From positions 23,782,835 through 23,846,834 of the forward strand of contig OY992832.1 of NCBI GenBank assembly GCA_963921425.1: 64,000 nt of DNA, in the 5' to 3' direction. Shown here piece after piece: positions 34,501-45,463 of the stretch. Numbering within the stretch: the first letter of the stretch is position 1; each line of letters starts with the position of its first letter. This DNA is from Dryas octopetala (taxonomy: Eukaryota; Streptophyta; Magnoliopsida; Rosales; Rosaceae). The notes beneath the pieces were generated by a model. The model was not told the origin of the DNA. It saw only the letters and a list, made by a program, of their open reading frames with translations, and did no database searches. Both the position numbers and the translations under genes were made by a program.

Positions 34501-36982
34501 ATTTACATTTATTTGATGGCTCCTTGGTGTTCACCGCAGAAGAACTGTCAAGTGCTCCAGCAGAAGCTATTGGAAGAAGTTGTCATGGAACAATGTACAA
34601 AGCTATGCTTGACACCGGTCATGTTTTGGCTGTGAAATGGTTAAGGGAGGGAATAGCAAAAGAAAGGAAAGAATTTGCAAGAGAAGTGAAGAAACTTGGA
34701 AACATCAGACATCCAAATCTAGTGTCTCTGCAAGGCTACTACTGGGGCCCAAAGGAGCATGAGAAACTGATCATATCAAATTATATCAATGCACATTCAT
34801 TGGCCTTCTATCTACATGGTAAGATTCTGTTCTCTGTGTTTCCTTGTATGAATGCAAATAAGAATCTCCTGAATATTACCACCATAGAAATCTTGTTAAA
34901 AATGACCAAGCCAATGCTGGGCCCATCATTTGATCCACATAGAATATCTGAGCTCAAAGACCGATAACTTACAAGCATACTTGATATGTGTGTCTCCGTT
35001 GGTGTTGGGAAAAGTTCTCTCACAGAAATAACCAATAGCTCAGATTATTTTTGTTTTGCATAATGGTTGAAGCATTGATCTAAAAGGCTGGGAGCCTGGG
35101 ACTGAAATATTGTGTCACTTGCACCCTGGATTTCACTAGAAATCATTCCTCTCCTCCACTATCTATGTGAAAATTTTTTCTTTTATCATGAAATTGATTG
35201 CTAATTTGACCTTTTGAGTTTTTTTGGCATTCTCATCATCCATGAGAGTTGTGTAGGCAACACATGCATCATCTTTTCTAAACAGACCACCTGCTTCTTG
35301 TTTTCGCCATGTGCAAGCTGTAGTAGCTAGTAACCATACAACCTGAAATTAAGGATTAGCCTAAAGGCTAAAGGTATATATAGCAGTTGGTTAAGATGGA
35401 CCGTAACAGAGTAATTGAACATACATTGTTTCAAATGCAACAAGATGACAGCGACCTTAGATGTATTGTTGGCTGCACTGAAGTGATCAAGTAACTTCAA
35501 ACCAGCTATTTTTCAGAATCTGCTATATTCATGTATTACTCTTGAAACAGTACAAGTAAATTATGCCAAGGTACCCCAGAGTTTAGTAACTTTGTGCTAT
35601 TATTCTATAACTTTGAGATAACTTGCAATGCAAAAAATCCATTAAAATAAGCCCTCAATTAACTTTTTACAGAAATATACTTGTATTATTTGTTAGAGGA
35701 TATTAAATATGTGACAATAAAGAACATTAAAACCTTTCATCAATACCGAAAATTGTTGAGGAGAGAGAGAGAGAGTAGATCCTACATTACTTAGATTTCT
35801 TTGACTGAAGTTGATGACTTTTATCTAGTGCTATATTACTTTAATTTATAATTGGTTAGCTTGCTTTATTTTTAATGAAGCCAAAACTATAGCGCTACTG
35901 ATGTGTTTGTTTATTTGGGATGGTGGTTTATGCTGTGGGTGTATCAGGTGTCCCTTGATGGGAAATTGTTTCAGAATGTCTTGTGTGGTTGTAGTTTTTG
36001 TGTTACTGAACGAATTGGAGTTTAGGAGACCAGTTCAATCTTTGATTAAAAGTTCAGTTTCCTTTTTCTGCTCTGTTTCTTTACTGTTAATGAATTAATG
36101 AATTGTTAAAGTTTTTGCAAGACAAGAAAACTTGTGATAAAATATGATCCTTGAGCTTTTGCAAGTGAACAGCTGCTGTTGGCACTTTGAAATGCACAAA
36201 ACAGGTTCAAAAGAGTTTGTACCATCTAGTTGGTCCCTGCCACTTTCCCATAATAAATCCATCACTTTAACTGAACAATTTATGGATGACAGGGAGAACA
36301 CCCTTCTAATATTTTGTATATGCTTTTATTATCTTTTCTAATTTTATCCTTGCATCTAACATGAGTTTGTTAAATCTTTCTGTCTTATGAAGAGGCTGAG
36401 CCAAGAAAACTCTCACCCTTGTCTCTTGAGCAAAGGCTAAGGATTTCTGTAGATGTGGCTCGATGTCTGAACTACCTACATAATGAGAAGGCAATTCCCC
36501 ATGGCAACCTCAAATCCACAAATATTTTATTAGAAACTCCTAGTCTGAATGCACTCCTTACAGATTACAGTCTCCACCGAATACTGACTACGGCTGGCAC
36601 TACTGAGCAAGTCCTGAATGCAGGTGCCCTTGGATATCGTCCCCCTGAGTTTGCTAGCTCAAGTAAACCCTGCCCATCATTGAAGAGTGATGTTTATGCA
36701 TTTGGGGTGATCTTGTTGGAGCTCCTGACGGGTAAGAGTTCTGGGGAGATTGTTTCTGGCATACCCGGTGTGGTTGATCTGACAGACTGGGTGAGATTAT
36801 TGGCAGAAGAAAACCGTGCTTTTGAATGCCTCGACAGACTGATTCTTGAAAAACACAATGCCAAGCACTCGACTGGAGTTCTTGATGGTATGCTGCAGGT
36901 AGCTCTAAGATGTATCCTTCCAGCATCTGAGAGACCAGACATTAAAACTGTGTTTGAAGACATTTCAAGAATAGTTTCCTAA
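31591..36982 (+). CDS. LRR receptor-like protein kinase, probable pseudokinase (At2g27060 type)
   Basis: Exons 31591-32491, 33280-34818 and 36393-36982, all with GT..AG borders in phase, give 1009 residues. The start is the first in-frame ATG and opens a signal peptide (MQTICLILLLLVVIASGQS). DLEALLELKKG begins the LRR N-terminal cap, followed by about twenty LRRs to residue 535 or so. A transmembrane helix (RIALIACLVGGVAIVALSCM) lies near 566-592, then a Ser-rich juxtamembrane linker. The kinase-like domain starts near 727. The glycine loop reads IGRSCHGTMYKA and the ATP-binding Lys is kept (AVKWL). The catalytic loop is HGNLKSTNILL, lacking the HRD Asp, and the DFG position reads TDYSL. Phosphotransfer is therefore unlikely; a signalling scaffold role at the plasma membrane is inferred. 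The protein closely follows Arabidopsis At2g27060 as I recall it. Intron 2 (1574 bp) holds no gene. Confidence 0.93.
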
Positions 36983-38082
36983 AGGGCACCCCAGGAAGAA
37001 CAAATGTTCAACTGTAGTCTTTGGCATTAACACCACACCTACATTCTTTTCTTTTTTTTAGCCTTATTTTGTTTTGAAATTTTTTCTGTAATTGTCTAAT
37101 TGTATTTGTGAATTGGTCCTGTAATGACAAAGCTAAACATGCAGTGTTACAGTTTAGAGGAAAATAAGTTATTTGTTGATGGGTGGGGTTAATCATTTCT
37201 ATAAACCCTATTCTGTGATATGATTTCATACAGGAATCATGTGGTGTTAATTTATGAAGGAAATCTTTGTTGTGGATTTTCATTTTTTAATAGCTAGGTC
37301 TTTCCAGAACTCCTTCAGTAGTGCTTCTTCCTTAATAACCTCCTTTGAACCCATATAGGCCTGACTTGAAGCCCAGCCCTTTGGCTTCACAAAAACTAAT
37401 AAACTATAAAGTCTGCTAAGAAGGATGACATGGTGTAGTGCATATCTACTTTTGTCACCTACCAGGCCTTCACCAGTGATGATATTGAGCTTGAGAGTGA
37501 GAGTGGGAGGAAACTCTCATTTTCTCTACAGTGGGCCGGATGTGTGAGAGTGAGGGTGAGTGAGAGTTTGAGCTGAGGGCGAGGGGATGATCTGGCTGAG
37601 AGTGAGAGTGTGTGAGTTTTTTATTCAAGTGGGCCCCACCGAAGTTGAAAAGACCATGAAGGGCTTCAGCAGAAATCAAAAAGTGCTGGGCTGGTCCGGA
37701 ATTATAAAAGAAGGCAGGGGCAATTTGGTACTTGCGGAGGGAGGGAATAAAGTGGCAGCAGCTGTCTGCCACTGTTCACCGCAGCAGCTGTCTGCCACTC
37801 GCCGGGACGCGCGCCTGCTGCTCACGATCGGCCAGGATCGTCCGCCCGTTGCTGATCAACGGTCCACAATTAAAGCCGGTTTCAATTTTAAAAAAAAAAA
37901 AATGTAACCCAGCCACACGTGGCAGCGTTTGGAGGCTCTGATTAATGTATCCGTTGGAGATCAACGGCTACAATTAATTGACCGTTATAATGCAATTAAA
38001 AATACAAAAAAATTACAAAAAAAATTTGAAAAAATATTTAAAAATTCTGAAAAATTTATAACGGTTATTTCATCATTTTTCC

Positions 38083-38088
38083 TATAAA
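38083..38088 (+). promoter_or_regulatory. TATA box of transposon ORF1
   Basis: CCTATAAATT, 109-114 bp upstream of the ATG at 38197, follows a GC-richer stretch. The transcript leader is CT/AT-rich and free of ATGs before 38197. Confidence 0.5.
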
Positions 38089-38196
38089 TTGAGCATTCAC
38101 ACTTCATTTTTTCACACATCTATCTATCCAATTCATTCATTTTATCAATCTATTCAAATCACCTCACTTTTCCTAGAAAATTCTTTTTTTCCAATC

Positions 38197-39575
38197 ATGA
38201 AAAATGCAAAGAGAAAGAATTGGTCCAATGAAGAAGAGGTAGCGCTTGTTGAAGCTTGGATGGAAAATTGGGAAGATTGTGAAATCGGATCCAATCAAAG
38301 AAACATAGAATTTTGGAATAAAGTGTACGATCAATTTATTCGGAAATATCCTCTCGCCGTGAGGAATGGGCGACAAATTGGGGCGGTCATGGCTCACTTC
38401 AAGATAATAGGGCAAGCCACCTCGAAATATCATAAATGTATCTTGGTGGCCGAACGATCACGCACTAGCGGGCAAAATCAAATTGATACGGTGAGTTTTG
38501 CTGATTAAACTCAAATATTTTTGTTAATTAAATTCACATATTTATGTTTGATTAATATGTGTGTACTCTATTTTAAATTGTGTATACTTTATTTTTGCTA
38601 GTTAAACTCAAATATTTTTATTAATTAAATTCACATATTTATGTTTGATTAATATGTGTGTACTCTATTTTAAATTGTGTATACTTTATTTTTGCTAGTT
38701 AAACTCAAATATTTTTGTTAATTAAATTCACATATTTATGTTTGATTAATATGTGTGTACTCTATTTTAAATTGTGTATACTTTATTTTTGCTAGTTAAA
38801 CTCAAATATTTTTATTAATTAAATTCACATATTTATGTTTGATTAATATGTGTGTACCCTATTTTAAATTGTGTATACTTTTATTTTTGCTAGTTAAACT
38901 CAAATATTTTTGTTAATTAAATTCATATATTTATGTTTGATCAATATGTGTGTACTATATTTCAAATTGTGTATACTTGATTTTTGCTAGTTAAACTCAA
39001 ATATTTGTGATAATTGGGTTTAGGTGAGCTTTGCCAACGCACGATACCAAGCAACAAACTCGAGAAACCGTCCTTTTGCTTGGCACCATTGTTTTGCTAA
39101 GATGCAACACTTTGTGAAGTGGCAACATGCACAAACCGACACCCCCACTGATGCCGATACCGAAGCTGAAGCGGTTCAATTGAGCGCGGATGAGGATGCC
39201 CCGGCCTTTCAACCACTTAGCGGTAGTCGCTCGAGGCCACCTGGCAGAAACAACTCCAAGAGGGCCAAACAAGTTGATACTAATGATGATGACCTTGCCG
39301 ATAGTATTAGGTTTCTTTGCCAAGGGCAGAAGGACATAGCTGCTTCACGCGACCGATTGATCAAAGAGCACACCGATTTCAAACAAAAGCAGCAAGATTA
39401 TGAGGTCATGGGCAAGGACCTCACCAACATGCACGGAGAACAACGAGCGTTTTGGGAGGCACGACAGCGTGAAATTTTGGCGAGGTGGAATGCAAGTGCT
39501 GCTAACGAGGCCAATCAGGGCACGTCAAGCTCGGGAGGGTACTTCCCCAACACTGACTTTTCACAATATGACTGA
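38197..39575 (+). CDS. Harbinger ORF1, Myb/SANT-like DNA-binding protein with NAM-like C-terminus
   Basis: In PIF/Harbinger elements this protein binds the ends, carries the transposase to the nucleus and is needed with it for movement. Exons 38197-38490 and 39024-39575 join ...IDT|VSFANARY and give 281 residues. Exon 1 carries the trihelix/Myb-like domain (KRKNWSNEEEVALVEAWMEN ... FWNKVYDQF). Exon 2 has FAWHHCFAKMQHF, an acidic stretch, a basic RPPGRNNSKRAKQ patch and a coiled C-terminus (KDIAASRDRLIKEHTDFKQK). This matches plant glutathione-S-transferase-T3-like (misnamed) and NAM-associated proteins. The frame is open from ATG to stop. Upstream codons are open to 38089 but hold no ATG. The intron is almost wholly a 97-bp tandem array. 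Confidence 0.85.
38504..39010 (+). repeat. 97-bp tandem repeat array filling the ORF1 intron
   Basis: Copies beginning (G)TTAAACTCAAATATTTTTG start near 38504, 38601, 38698, 38795, 38893 and 38990 (last partial). That is five full units of 97-98 bp. Each unit contains a TTTTTGCTAG word like the sequence at both intron borders, so the array probably grew by slippage or unequal exchange. Confidence 0.9.
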
Positions 39576-39670
39576 TGTATCATTGTTTTTCCAGCTATTT
39601 CTGTCGTGTACTTTATGTATGCATTTTATTATGAATTAAAATAAAATACCCTATTATTAAATATGTCTCG

Positions 39671-39895
39671 GATTCTTTTACTTTTCCAAGATGATAAGAT
39701 AGTCTGTTATGACTGATGATAAGATTCTGATTCGTTTAACTTTCCAAGATGATAAGATTCTGATTCGTTTAACTTTCCAAGATGATAAGATAGTCTATTA
39801 TGACTGATGATAAGATTCTGATTCGTTTAACTTTCCAAGATGATAAGATTCTGATTCGTTTAATTTTCCAAGATGATAAGATTTTGATTCGTTTA
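39671..39895 (+). repeat. Minisatellite between the two transposon genes
   Basis: About five direct copies of a roughly 33-bp unit containing CTGATTCGTTTAACTTTCC and AAGATGATAAGATT. Some are extended by a TAGTCTRTTATGACTGATGA insert. It lies just upstream of the transposase promoter. Confidence 0.85.
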
Positions 39896-39911
39896 CATTA
39901 TCACACTTAGT

Positions 39912-39919
39912 CTATAAAT
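39912..39919 (+). promoter_or_regulatory. TATA box of the transposase gene
   Basis: TCTATAAATT, 74-81 bp upstream of the transposase ATG at 39993. A short upstream ATG (39928) opens an overlapping uORF if transcription starts before it. Confidence 0.45.
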
Positions 39920-39992
39920 TTCACCATGTCGTGCCTTCACCAATTCATCCTGCTTAGTAATTGCAGAAAATTCGTTTACACTCTGCTTCAGG

Positions 39993-41369
39993 ATGTCTAC
40001 CCCCCGTGATTATGATTCAGATGAAGAGATGTTTCAGGCACAACTAGACATGTACGATGACCAGCTCACAAATATCACGGCGTGTGCCATGGCTGCTTAC
40101 CGACGACATACACAACGAAGTGAAAGAAGGCCAATACATGGAGGCACATCCCAACCACGACGATATATCCCTCGAGACCGACAACTAGGCCATGGTCTTA
40201 TTATGAGCAACTATTTCGACCTTGGAGCAAGATATACTGAAGAGATGTTCCGACGACGCTATCGGATGAAGAAATCATTGTTCTTAAAGATGATGCAAGA
40301 TGTGTGCAACAAAGATGTCTACTTCCAACAAAGACAAGACGCTGCTGGAAGATGGGGCTGCACGCCAGAGCAAAAGCTGACTTCGGTCATGAGAATGCTC
40401 TCCGCTGGGTACTCGGCTGATGCCCCAGACAAGGGCTTCCAAATTGCCCAAACCACAGTGCTGGAGTCATTCAAGAAGTTCATAAGAGTTATTCCGGAGG
40501 TGTACGGAGCGGAATACCTCCGCACACCAACAGTGGCTGATCTCCAACGGCTATTGCGTAAGGCTAAAAAAAGAGGATTCCCAGGTATGCTAGGGAGTCT
40601 AGATTGCATGCATTGGGAATGGAAAAATTGCCCAGTAGGACAACAAGGGGCATATCAAGGCCATTATCACACCCCAACTGTGATATTAGAGGACGTTGCC
40701 GGATACGACACTTGGATTTGGCATGCCAATTTTGGTTTTCCAGGGAGCAACAATGACATCAACGTATTGGATGGCTCACACCTTTTTGATGATGAGGAGC
40801 AGATACGAAACCATCGGATCAAGTATAAGGTTAATGGCAATGACTACACAATGGGGTATTATCTAGTGGACCGGATCTATCCCAAATGGGCCACGCTTAT
40901 ACAAATAATAACGAATCCGGTAGGAGAGGCAAGTCAGCTATTTGCAAGATATCAAGAGTCCTATCGTAAAGATATCGAGAGAGCGTTCGGGATTCTGAGG
41001 GCTAGATGGGAGATTCTAAAAAAACCCGCCAGAGGATGGAAAGCCAATGATCTGGGCTATATTATGAAGACATGCATAATTTTGCACAACATGATCATTG
41101 AGGACGAGCGTCCAGAGAACGAGGACGATGAATCGGACGATGACATTGACCACGTTCAGGAAAGAATCTCCCGGGCTGTGGCACGGTATGACACTGAACC
41201 ATATGATGGAGGCCAAAGTTATCAGCCAATTCTTTTAGAGCAACGGCTTTCCCGGGTTAGGTTGATACGGTCAACAACACTCCACCAGCAACTGAAGAAT
41301 GATTTGGTCCAGCACCTTTGGACGCGAGAAGGAAGTCGTGGCCAAGCACGACGCCAACGCCGGCGATGA
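39993..41369 (+). CDS. PIF/Harbinger DDE transposase (HARBI1-like nuclease, DDE_Tnp_4)
   Basis: Cuts and rejoins the element ends. Single open frame of 458 residues, a usual length. The N-terminal part has GARYTEEMFRRRYRMKKSLF and a helix-turn-helix-like region (WGCTPEQKLTSVMRMLSAGY). The catalytic core shows the three acidic residues in context: D in GMLGSLDCMHWEWKNCP, D in YYLVDRIYPKWAT, and E in YRKDIERAFGILRARW. It also has FPGSNNDINVLDGSHLF. The C-terminus is acidic and then basic (RRQRRR). No frameshift or stop is present. With an intact ORF1 upstream and both ends in place, the element may be autonomous. That is inference from sequence integrity only. Confidence 0.95.
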   Translation: MSTPRDYDSDEEMFQAQLDMYDDQLTNITACAMAAYRRHTQRSERRPIHGGTSQPRRYIPRDRQLGHGLIMSNYFDLGARYTEEMFRRRYRMKKSLFLKMMQDVCNKDVYFQQRQDAAGRWGCTPEQKLTSVMRMLSAGYSADAPDKGFQIAQTTVLESFKKFIRVIPEVYGAEYLRTPTVADLQRLLRKAKKRGFPGMLGSLDCMHWEWKNCPVGQQGAYQGHYHTPTVILEDVAGYDTWIWHANFGFPGSNNDINVLDGSHLFDDEEQIRNHRIKYKVNGNDYTMGYYLVDRIYPKWATLIQIITNPVGEASQLFARYQESYRKDIERAFGILRARWEILKKPARGWKANDLGYIMKTCIILHNMIIEDERPENEDDESDDDIDHVQERISRAVARYDTEPYDGGQSYQPILLEQRLSRVRLIRSTTLHQQLKNDLVQHLWTREGSRGQARRQRRR

Positions 41370-41501
41370 ACGCCGAAATGTTGAAGATGTCTCCAATACC
41401 ATTGTGTGTTTGTTTGTGTTTGTTTTTGTGGCTGTCGTTTTGTGTTTGTTTGTGTTTGTTTTTTGTTTTATTTGTTTATGTTTATTTGTGTTTGTCTTAA
41501 A

Positions 41502-41581
41502 TTTTCTTGTTTTATGTTGGTGAAATGAAATAAAGGTATTGTTTTCTTGTTTTATGTTGGTGAAATGAAATAAAGGTATTG
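41502..41581 (+). repeat. Two exact 40-bp copies carrying AATAAA, transposase 3' end
   Basis: TTTTCTTGTTTTATGTTGGT and the following GAAATGAAATAAAGGTATTG are repeated back to back. Each copy has an AATAAA, so the duplicated unit may be the poly(A) signal region of the transposase mRNA. Confidence 0.8.
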
Positions 41582-41911
41582 GTGGAGACAAAATATAGAA
41601 TTTATATTTTAGGTAATAAAATTATAAATCCAAATATATTCAATATTGACCTTATATTAAATATCTCTTTAAAATAAAACTAATGGTATAATTTTTATAA
41701 ATATTTAAGCTATAAATTATAACTTAACTATAACTTAATCTAACTTAGGCTTAATTTAATTATATACAATTACATTACTCTCAGCTCTTACTCTCAGCAC
41801 CACTGTAGCTTCAGCACATATCACTCTCACTCTGAGGACAAAAAATCATTTTTCAGGCCAAAAAATCACTTTTCAGGCTATGTCTTACTCTCACCACTGT
41901 GGATGGCCCCA

Positions 41912-43015
41912 CAACACCTCCAGGATTTTTCTTGGTCCAAGCACCTTGATTATGACCAAAATATATTTATACCTTATATTTTTATAGTTAGTTTTAAATT
42001 TTGAATTTTGATTTATTTGTCTTTTACATTAATAATATCATTTTTTTATTATAAAGATTTTTTTTCTCAAAAGAAATATTGAAACCCTGCATGCCTGATA
42101 CTAGAGTCTCCCTGTTTAACAACGGGACGAAAATGGTAATGGCAAACCTGACCCAGCCCATTTTTCCCCAAAACGTCTTAATTCAATTCCTCTATATCGT
42201 TTAATCTTGTAGAAAAATAAATTAATGAAATTAAAACAACATAAAATGATAGAAATACCACTTCATTCCGGCTATTTAGAGTTCAGGCCAATTTAGGTAC
42301 GACCGTTCGAATAGAGCGTCGAGCTAGTGTATAATTTTTGTGTGTCGAGTGCTCGAACTTAGTTTATCAGCTTTTATAATAGGATTTAACTTTGAAATTT
42401 TGAGTAGAGTTAAAACCCTAACACAACACCTTCACAAAAAACTATTCTACACTCTAAAATCCCATCGGCTTATATTCTCAAAAACAGACGGAGGAAGTAA
42501 CACTAAGCGTTACAAAAAACAATTACATGTTTTCACATACTTTCATCGAGCTCTCGACATCATTACCGAGTGCTTAATGCACACGTTTCGTACCTGAACG
42601 GCTTCGATTTAGAGTTAATGATTTGAAGTTTATTGTATACGAATGAAATTGGAAGTCATAATTAAGTAACTACATCATTGAAAATTATTTTTTATTTTTG
42701 TCTAAAATAATATTGCAGAATTAGATGAAGATGATTCTAGTGTAATTTGGAGAGAGACGCAGTGGAGTGTCCGAATAGAGAAGCGTGTAGTGCCAACTGT
42801 CATTTACCCAATTACGTTTTCATACTCATTGCTCAATACACACTGCAGTCCCCGCACGCACTCAAAAATTCAAAATCAGATTACGACGACAAACATAAAG
42901 ACGAGCAGAACACGCAGTCGCAGCATATATCATGCCATGGCCCACAACTTATTTAAGACTCATTCTCATTGCTCTCGCTCTCTCCCTATTTCTTGACATC
43001 AAAGAATGAACTGTA
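41912..43015. other. Intergenic, no gene seen
   Basis: AT-rich spacer right of the Harbinger element. The open frame at 42340-42597 shows no domain and no homology I recognise. Confidence 0.4.
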
Positions 43016-43050
43016 CCCAACCCAACCCAACCCAACCTAACCCAACCCAA
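43016..43050 (+). repeat. (CCCAA)7 microsatellite
   Basis: Seven pentamers, one with a C-to-T change (CCTAA). Confidence 0.9.
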
Positions 43051-44540
43051 TCCTATTTAGTATTTACTGAGTCAGTCTAATGAATCGTTCACACTTTCTC
43101 CTTCCTTCTCATTGCCAACTGAGGCAGACCCATTCCCACATATAAACTCCGTCAACTACTTAATCCATATATAAATTAATTAATTAATAATTAAACTATA
43201 ACATACACACACGCATAAATATATATAGTCTACCATTTTCACAAAGTTTCGATCTTCTCACATATGTTCAACAAAACCAGCTACCTCTCTCTGCTCTCCT
43301 ACAATCTCTAGCTCTTTGGGTTTCAGGTACTTCAATTTCCAGCTTATTGGTCTTAAATTCTTAATGGAAAATGGTTCTTGTTTCCTCATGCCATAATATA
43401 TTTTAACTTTTTAAGAATGCATGCATATATTGCTTAATTTGTTAGTTTTCTTAATTAATTTATAAATGGAATCATCCAAATCACATTTCAATGATTTCAT
43501 GACTTTCACTTACTACTTTTTAGAACAGCAAACCTCACATTTGTCGTTCATTCTTGGCTTTTCTGCGATGTTTGTCATCCCCATGCTCTTCATTCAAGAA
43601 TTAAAATTAAAAAAAATAAAAATTAATTTGATGTTCTTTTTGGGGAGAAAATTAAGGCCGAGATTCTCCCACAAACTTCATTTACAACGTGCACCCCACT
43701 ATTTCTTTAACTATTCTATGTGGACACTCTTTCCCCTGTAATGATTTTTTTAATTTCTTTTTATATTTTTAAATTTTTTCCTCACTCCAATTAAAGATTC
43801 TAAAGAATGTCATCCCCAATTTTTATTTTATTTAGATCATAAAAGTTGTTGGTTCCGTAGATTCTGCAGGCTGGGTGGGTTTTAAACAACAATAGTGATT
43901 GACTGATAGCCTCGGAAATGAATTATCTGTTGTACTGTTTATTATTTGTTTCAATCTTAGTTATGAATTGTATATCAATTCATATGTAATTTTATCCGCA
44001 TTTAAAAACGTTATGAATCGAATCATTCTTTTGTTTGTATATTTTTGAATTTATAATATACCGCTAAAATTAAAGTTAATCAAAAACCAATATATAAGAA
44101 ATAAGTAAAGGATTCGCATCCAATAAATTTATTAAATTTTCTCATCAAATTTATTCATAAATTATTTTTACATGTTAAAAAGAAAAGAGACTTAGAGTTG
44201 TCTATATTAACATAAATAAAACATTATTATATTATTTAGTAAATAAAATTTAATAAATGAATTTGACAGATATAGCAATACTCTCAAATTAAATATTTAA
44301 CTACAAACAGTACTACAATTACTGAAATTTTGCTTTCCCATACCAATTTTGATTTTCTAGATTTTTAGACTATATCATGTATTTATTGTGAAGATTGCTA
44401 ATTACCAAAAAGATTGGCAATTACCCAAAAAACAAATTGCTAACTACCAAATCATTATATACAGTGAGCTAGCGTAAAGATTTCAATTACAAAAAATATT
44501 ATTTCCTGAAATTCCATATATACCCTTCCCGTACGCGGTT
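43051..44540. other. Spacer upstream of NHL13, with one possible orphan leader exon
   Basis: TATA-like AAATATATATAG (43217-43228) is followed by a CT-rich stretch ending in a donor-like TTTCAG|GTACTT (43326/43327). It might be an alternative leader exon for NHL13 or a relic of a lost gene. Arabidopsis has ARR13 in this slot, but no response-regulator sequence was seen here. Confidence 0.3.
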
Positions 44541-44543
44541 TCA

Positions 44544-44556
44544 TTGACTATAAAAG
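44544..44556 (+). promoter_or_regulatory. NHL13 core promoter: W-box core abutting the TATA box
   Basis: TTGACT (44544-44549, the WRKY-bound W-box core) runs straight into TATAAAAG (44549-44556). A CT repeat initiator region follows at 44579-44600 and the leader has no ATG before 44675. WRKY control is inference, though it fits an immune-type gene. Confidence 0.5.
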
Positions 44557-44674
44557 CCAAAACCCCAAAGACTCTAACACTCTCTCTCTCTCTTTCTTCT
44601 GCTCGATTTCTCAGACAAAGCTCAAGCTCTGCCGACTTGTCTCAGTCTCTCACTTTCCACTGAGTCACTCCACC

Positions 44675-45463
44675 ATGGCCGACCGAGTTCACCCGCGTGA
44701 CTCGCCCCCATCCGACTCATCCGACTCGCCCCGAAAACCCTCCCCTCCGGACTCTGAAAAACCGGTTCCTCCGCCGGGAACCTACGTCATCCAGATCCCC
44801 AAGGATCAAGTCTACCGCGTGCCGCCGCCTGAGAACGCCCGCCGCTACCAGACCTACACTCGCCGGAAGCCTCGCCGGAGATCCTGCCGGTGCTGTCTCT
44901 GCTGGCTCCTCGGCGTCGTCGCCGTCCTCCTCATCCTCTCCGGCGTCTCTGCCCTCGTCTTCTACCTCGTGGTCCGCCCTGAGTCCCCCAACTACTCTGT
45001 CCAGAGCATCGCATTCAAAGGCCTCAACGTCTCGTCGTCGTCCTTGTTCACCGTCTCGCCGGAGATCGACGTGTCCGTACGGGCCGAAAACCCTAACAGG
45101 AAGATCGGGATCTACTACGAGAGAGAGAGCTCGGCGGAGGTCTTTTACACCGACATAAAGCTATGCGACGGCGTTTTGCCCGCGTTTTACCAGCCGACGG
45201 AAAACGTGACGGAGTTTCGGACGGCGTTAACGGGGTCCGGGATCGAGTTGACGAGCGCGGTGCACAAGGGGTTAGTGGAGGCGCAGAAACAAGGGAATGT
45301 ACCGTTGAAGTTGAAGCTGAGGGCGCCCGTTAGAATTAAAGTGGGGCCCATCAAGACTTGGACGATCACCGTTAAAGTTGGCTGTGATGTAACGGTGGAT
45401 AAGTTAACGGCGGATGCCAAGATTGTGTCCAAGGACTGTGATTACAGTGTGGATCCTTGGTAG
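44675..45463 (+). CDS. NHL13: NDR1/HIN1-like protein (NHL13 type, LEA_2 domain)
   Basis: Membrane protein of the NDR1/HIN1 family, several of which act in defence against bacteria at the plasma membrane. Single exon, 262 residues. The N-terminal cytosolic part is rich in Pro/Ser and carries GTYVIQIPKDQVYRVPPPEN, a stretch I recall as characteristic of Arabidopsis NHL13 (At2g27080). A basic, Cys-rich patch (RRKPRRRSCRCCLC) precedes one transmembrane helix at about 76-100. The LEA_2-type outer domain follows with AENPNRKIGIYYE (138-150) and LKLRAPVRIKVGPIKTWT (213-230). The first half is markedly GC-rich compared with the surrounding DNA, giving a long overlapping frame that is not a gene. The start CACCATGG is a strong plant context. 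Its neighbours match the Arabidopsis order. Confidence 0.95.
   Translation: MADRVHPRDSPPSDSSDSPRKPSPPDSEKPVPPPGTYVIQIPKDQVYRVPPPENARRYQTYTRRKPRRRSCRCCLCWLLGVVAVLLILSGVSALVFYLVVRPESPNYSVQSIAFKGLNVSSSSLFTVSPEIDVSVRAENPNRKIGIYYERESSAEVFYTDIKLCDGVLPAFYQPTENVTEFRTALTGSGIELTSAVHKGLVEAQKQGNVPLKLKLRAPVRIKVGPIKTWTITVKVGCDVTVDKLTADAKIVSKDCDYSVDPW

Larger units (their letters stand above)
37465..41908 (+). mobile_element. PIF/Harbinger transposon, apparently complete (4.4 kb)
   Basis: The left end GGCCTTCACCAGTGATGA and the right end reverse-complemented GGCCATCCACAGTGGTGA are imperfect terminal inverted repeats. CCA flanks both (37462-37464 and 41909-41911), a possible 3-bp duplication. Because the ends are palindrome-like and the family prefers TAA/TTA, the exact border is uncertain by a few bases. 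GAGAGTGAG-type subterminal repeats occur at both ends. Inside are the two genes the superfamily needs, in the same direction: a Myb/SANT ORF1 (38197-39575) and a DDE transposase (39993-41369). Both are open, and each has its own TATA box. Confidence 0.85.

Noticed and set aside
38504..39895. Regular repeats as a CRISPR array
   Set aside because: Direct tandem repeats without unique spacers, in a plant transposon.
37462..41911. CCA as a secure Harbinger target duplication
   Set aside because: CCAGGCC/GGCCCCA is partly palindromic and the family prefers TAA/TTA, so the exact border stays uncertain.
44697..45158. 153-residue overlapping frame in NHL13
   Set aside because: A by-product of GC-rich codon use. 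It is Ser/Pro/Arg low complexity with no domain, and the NHL13 frame explains the sequence.
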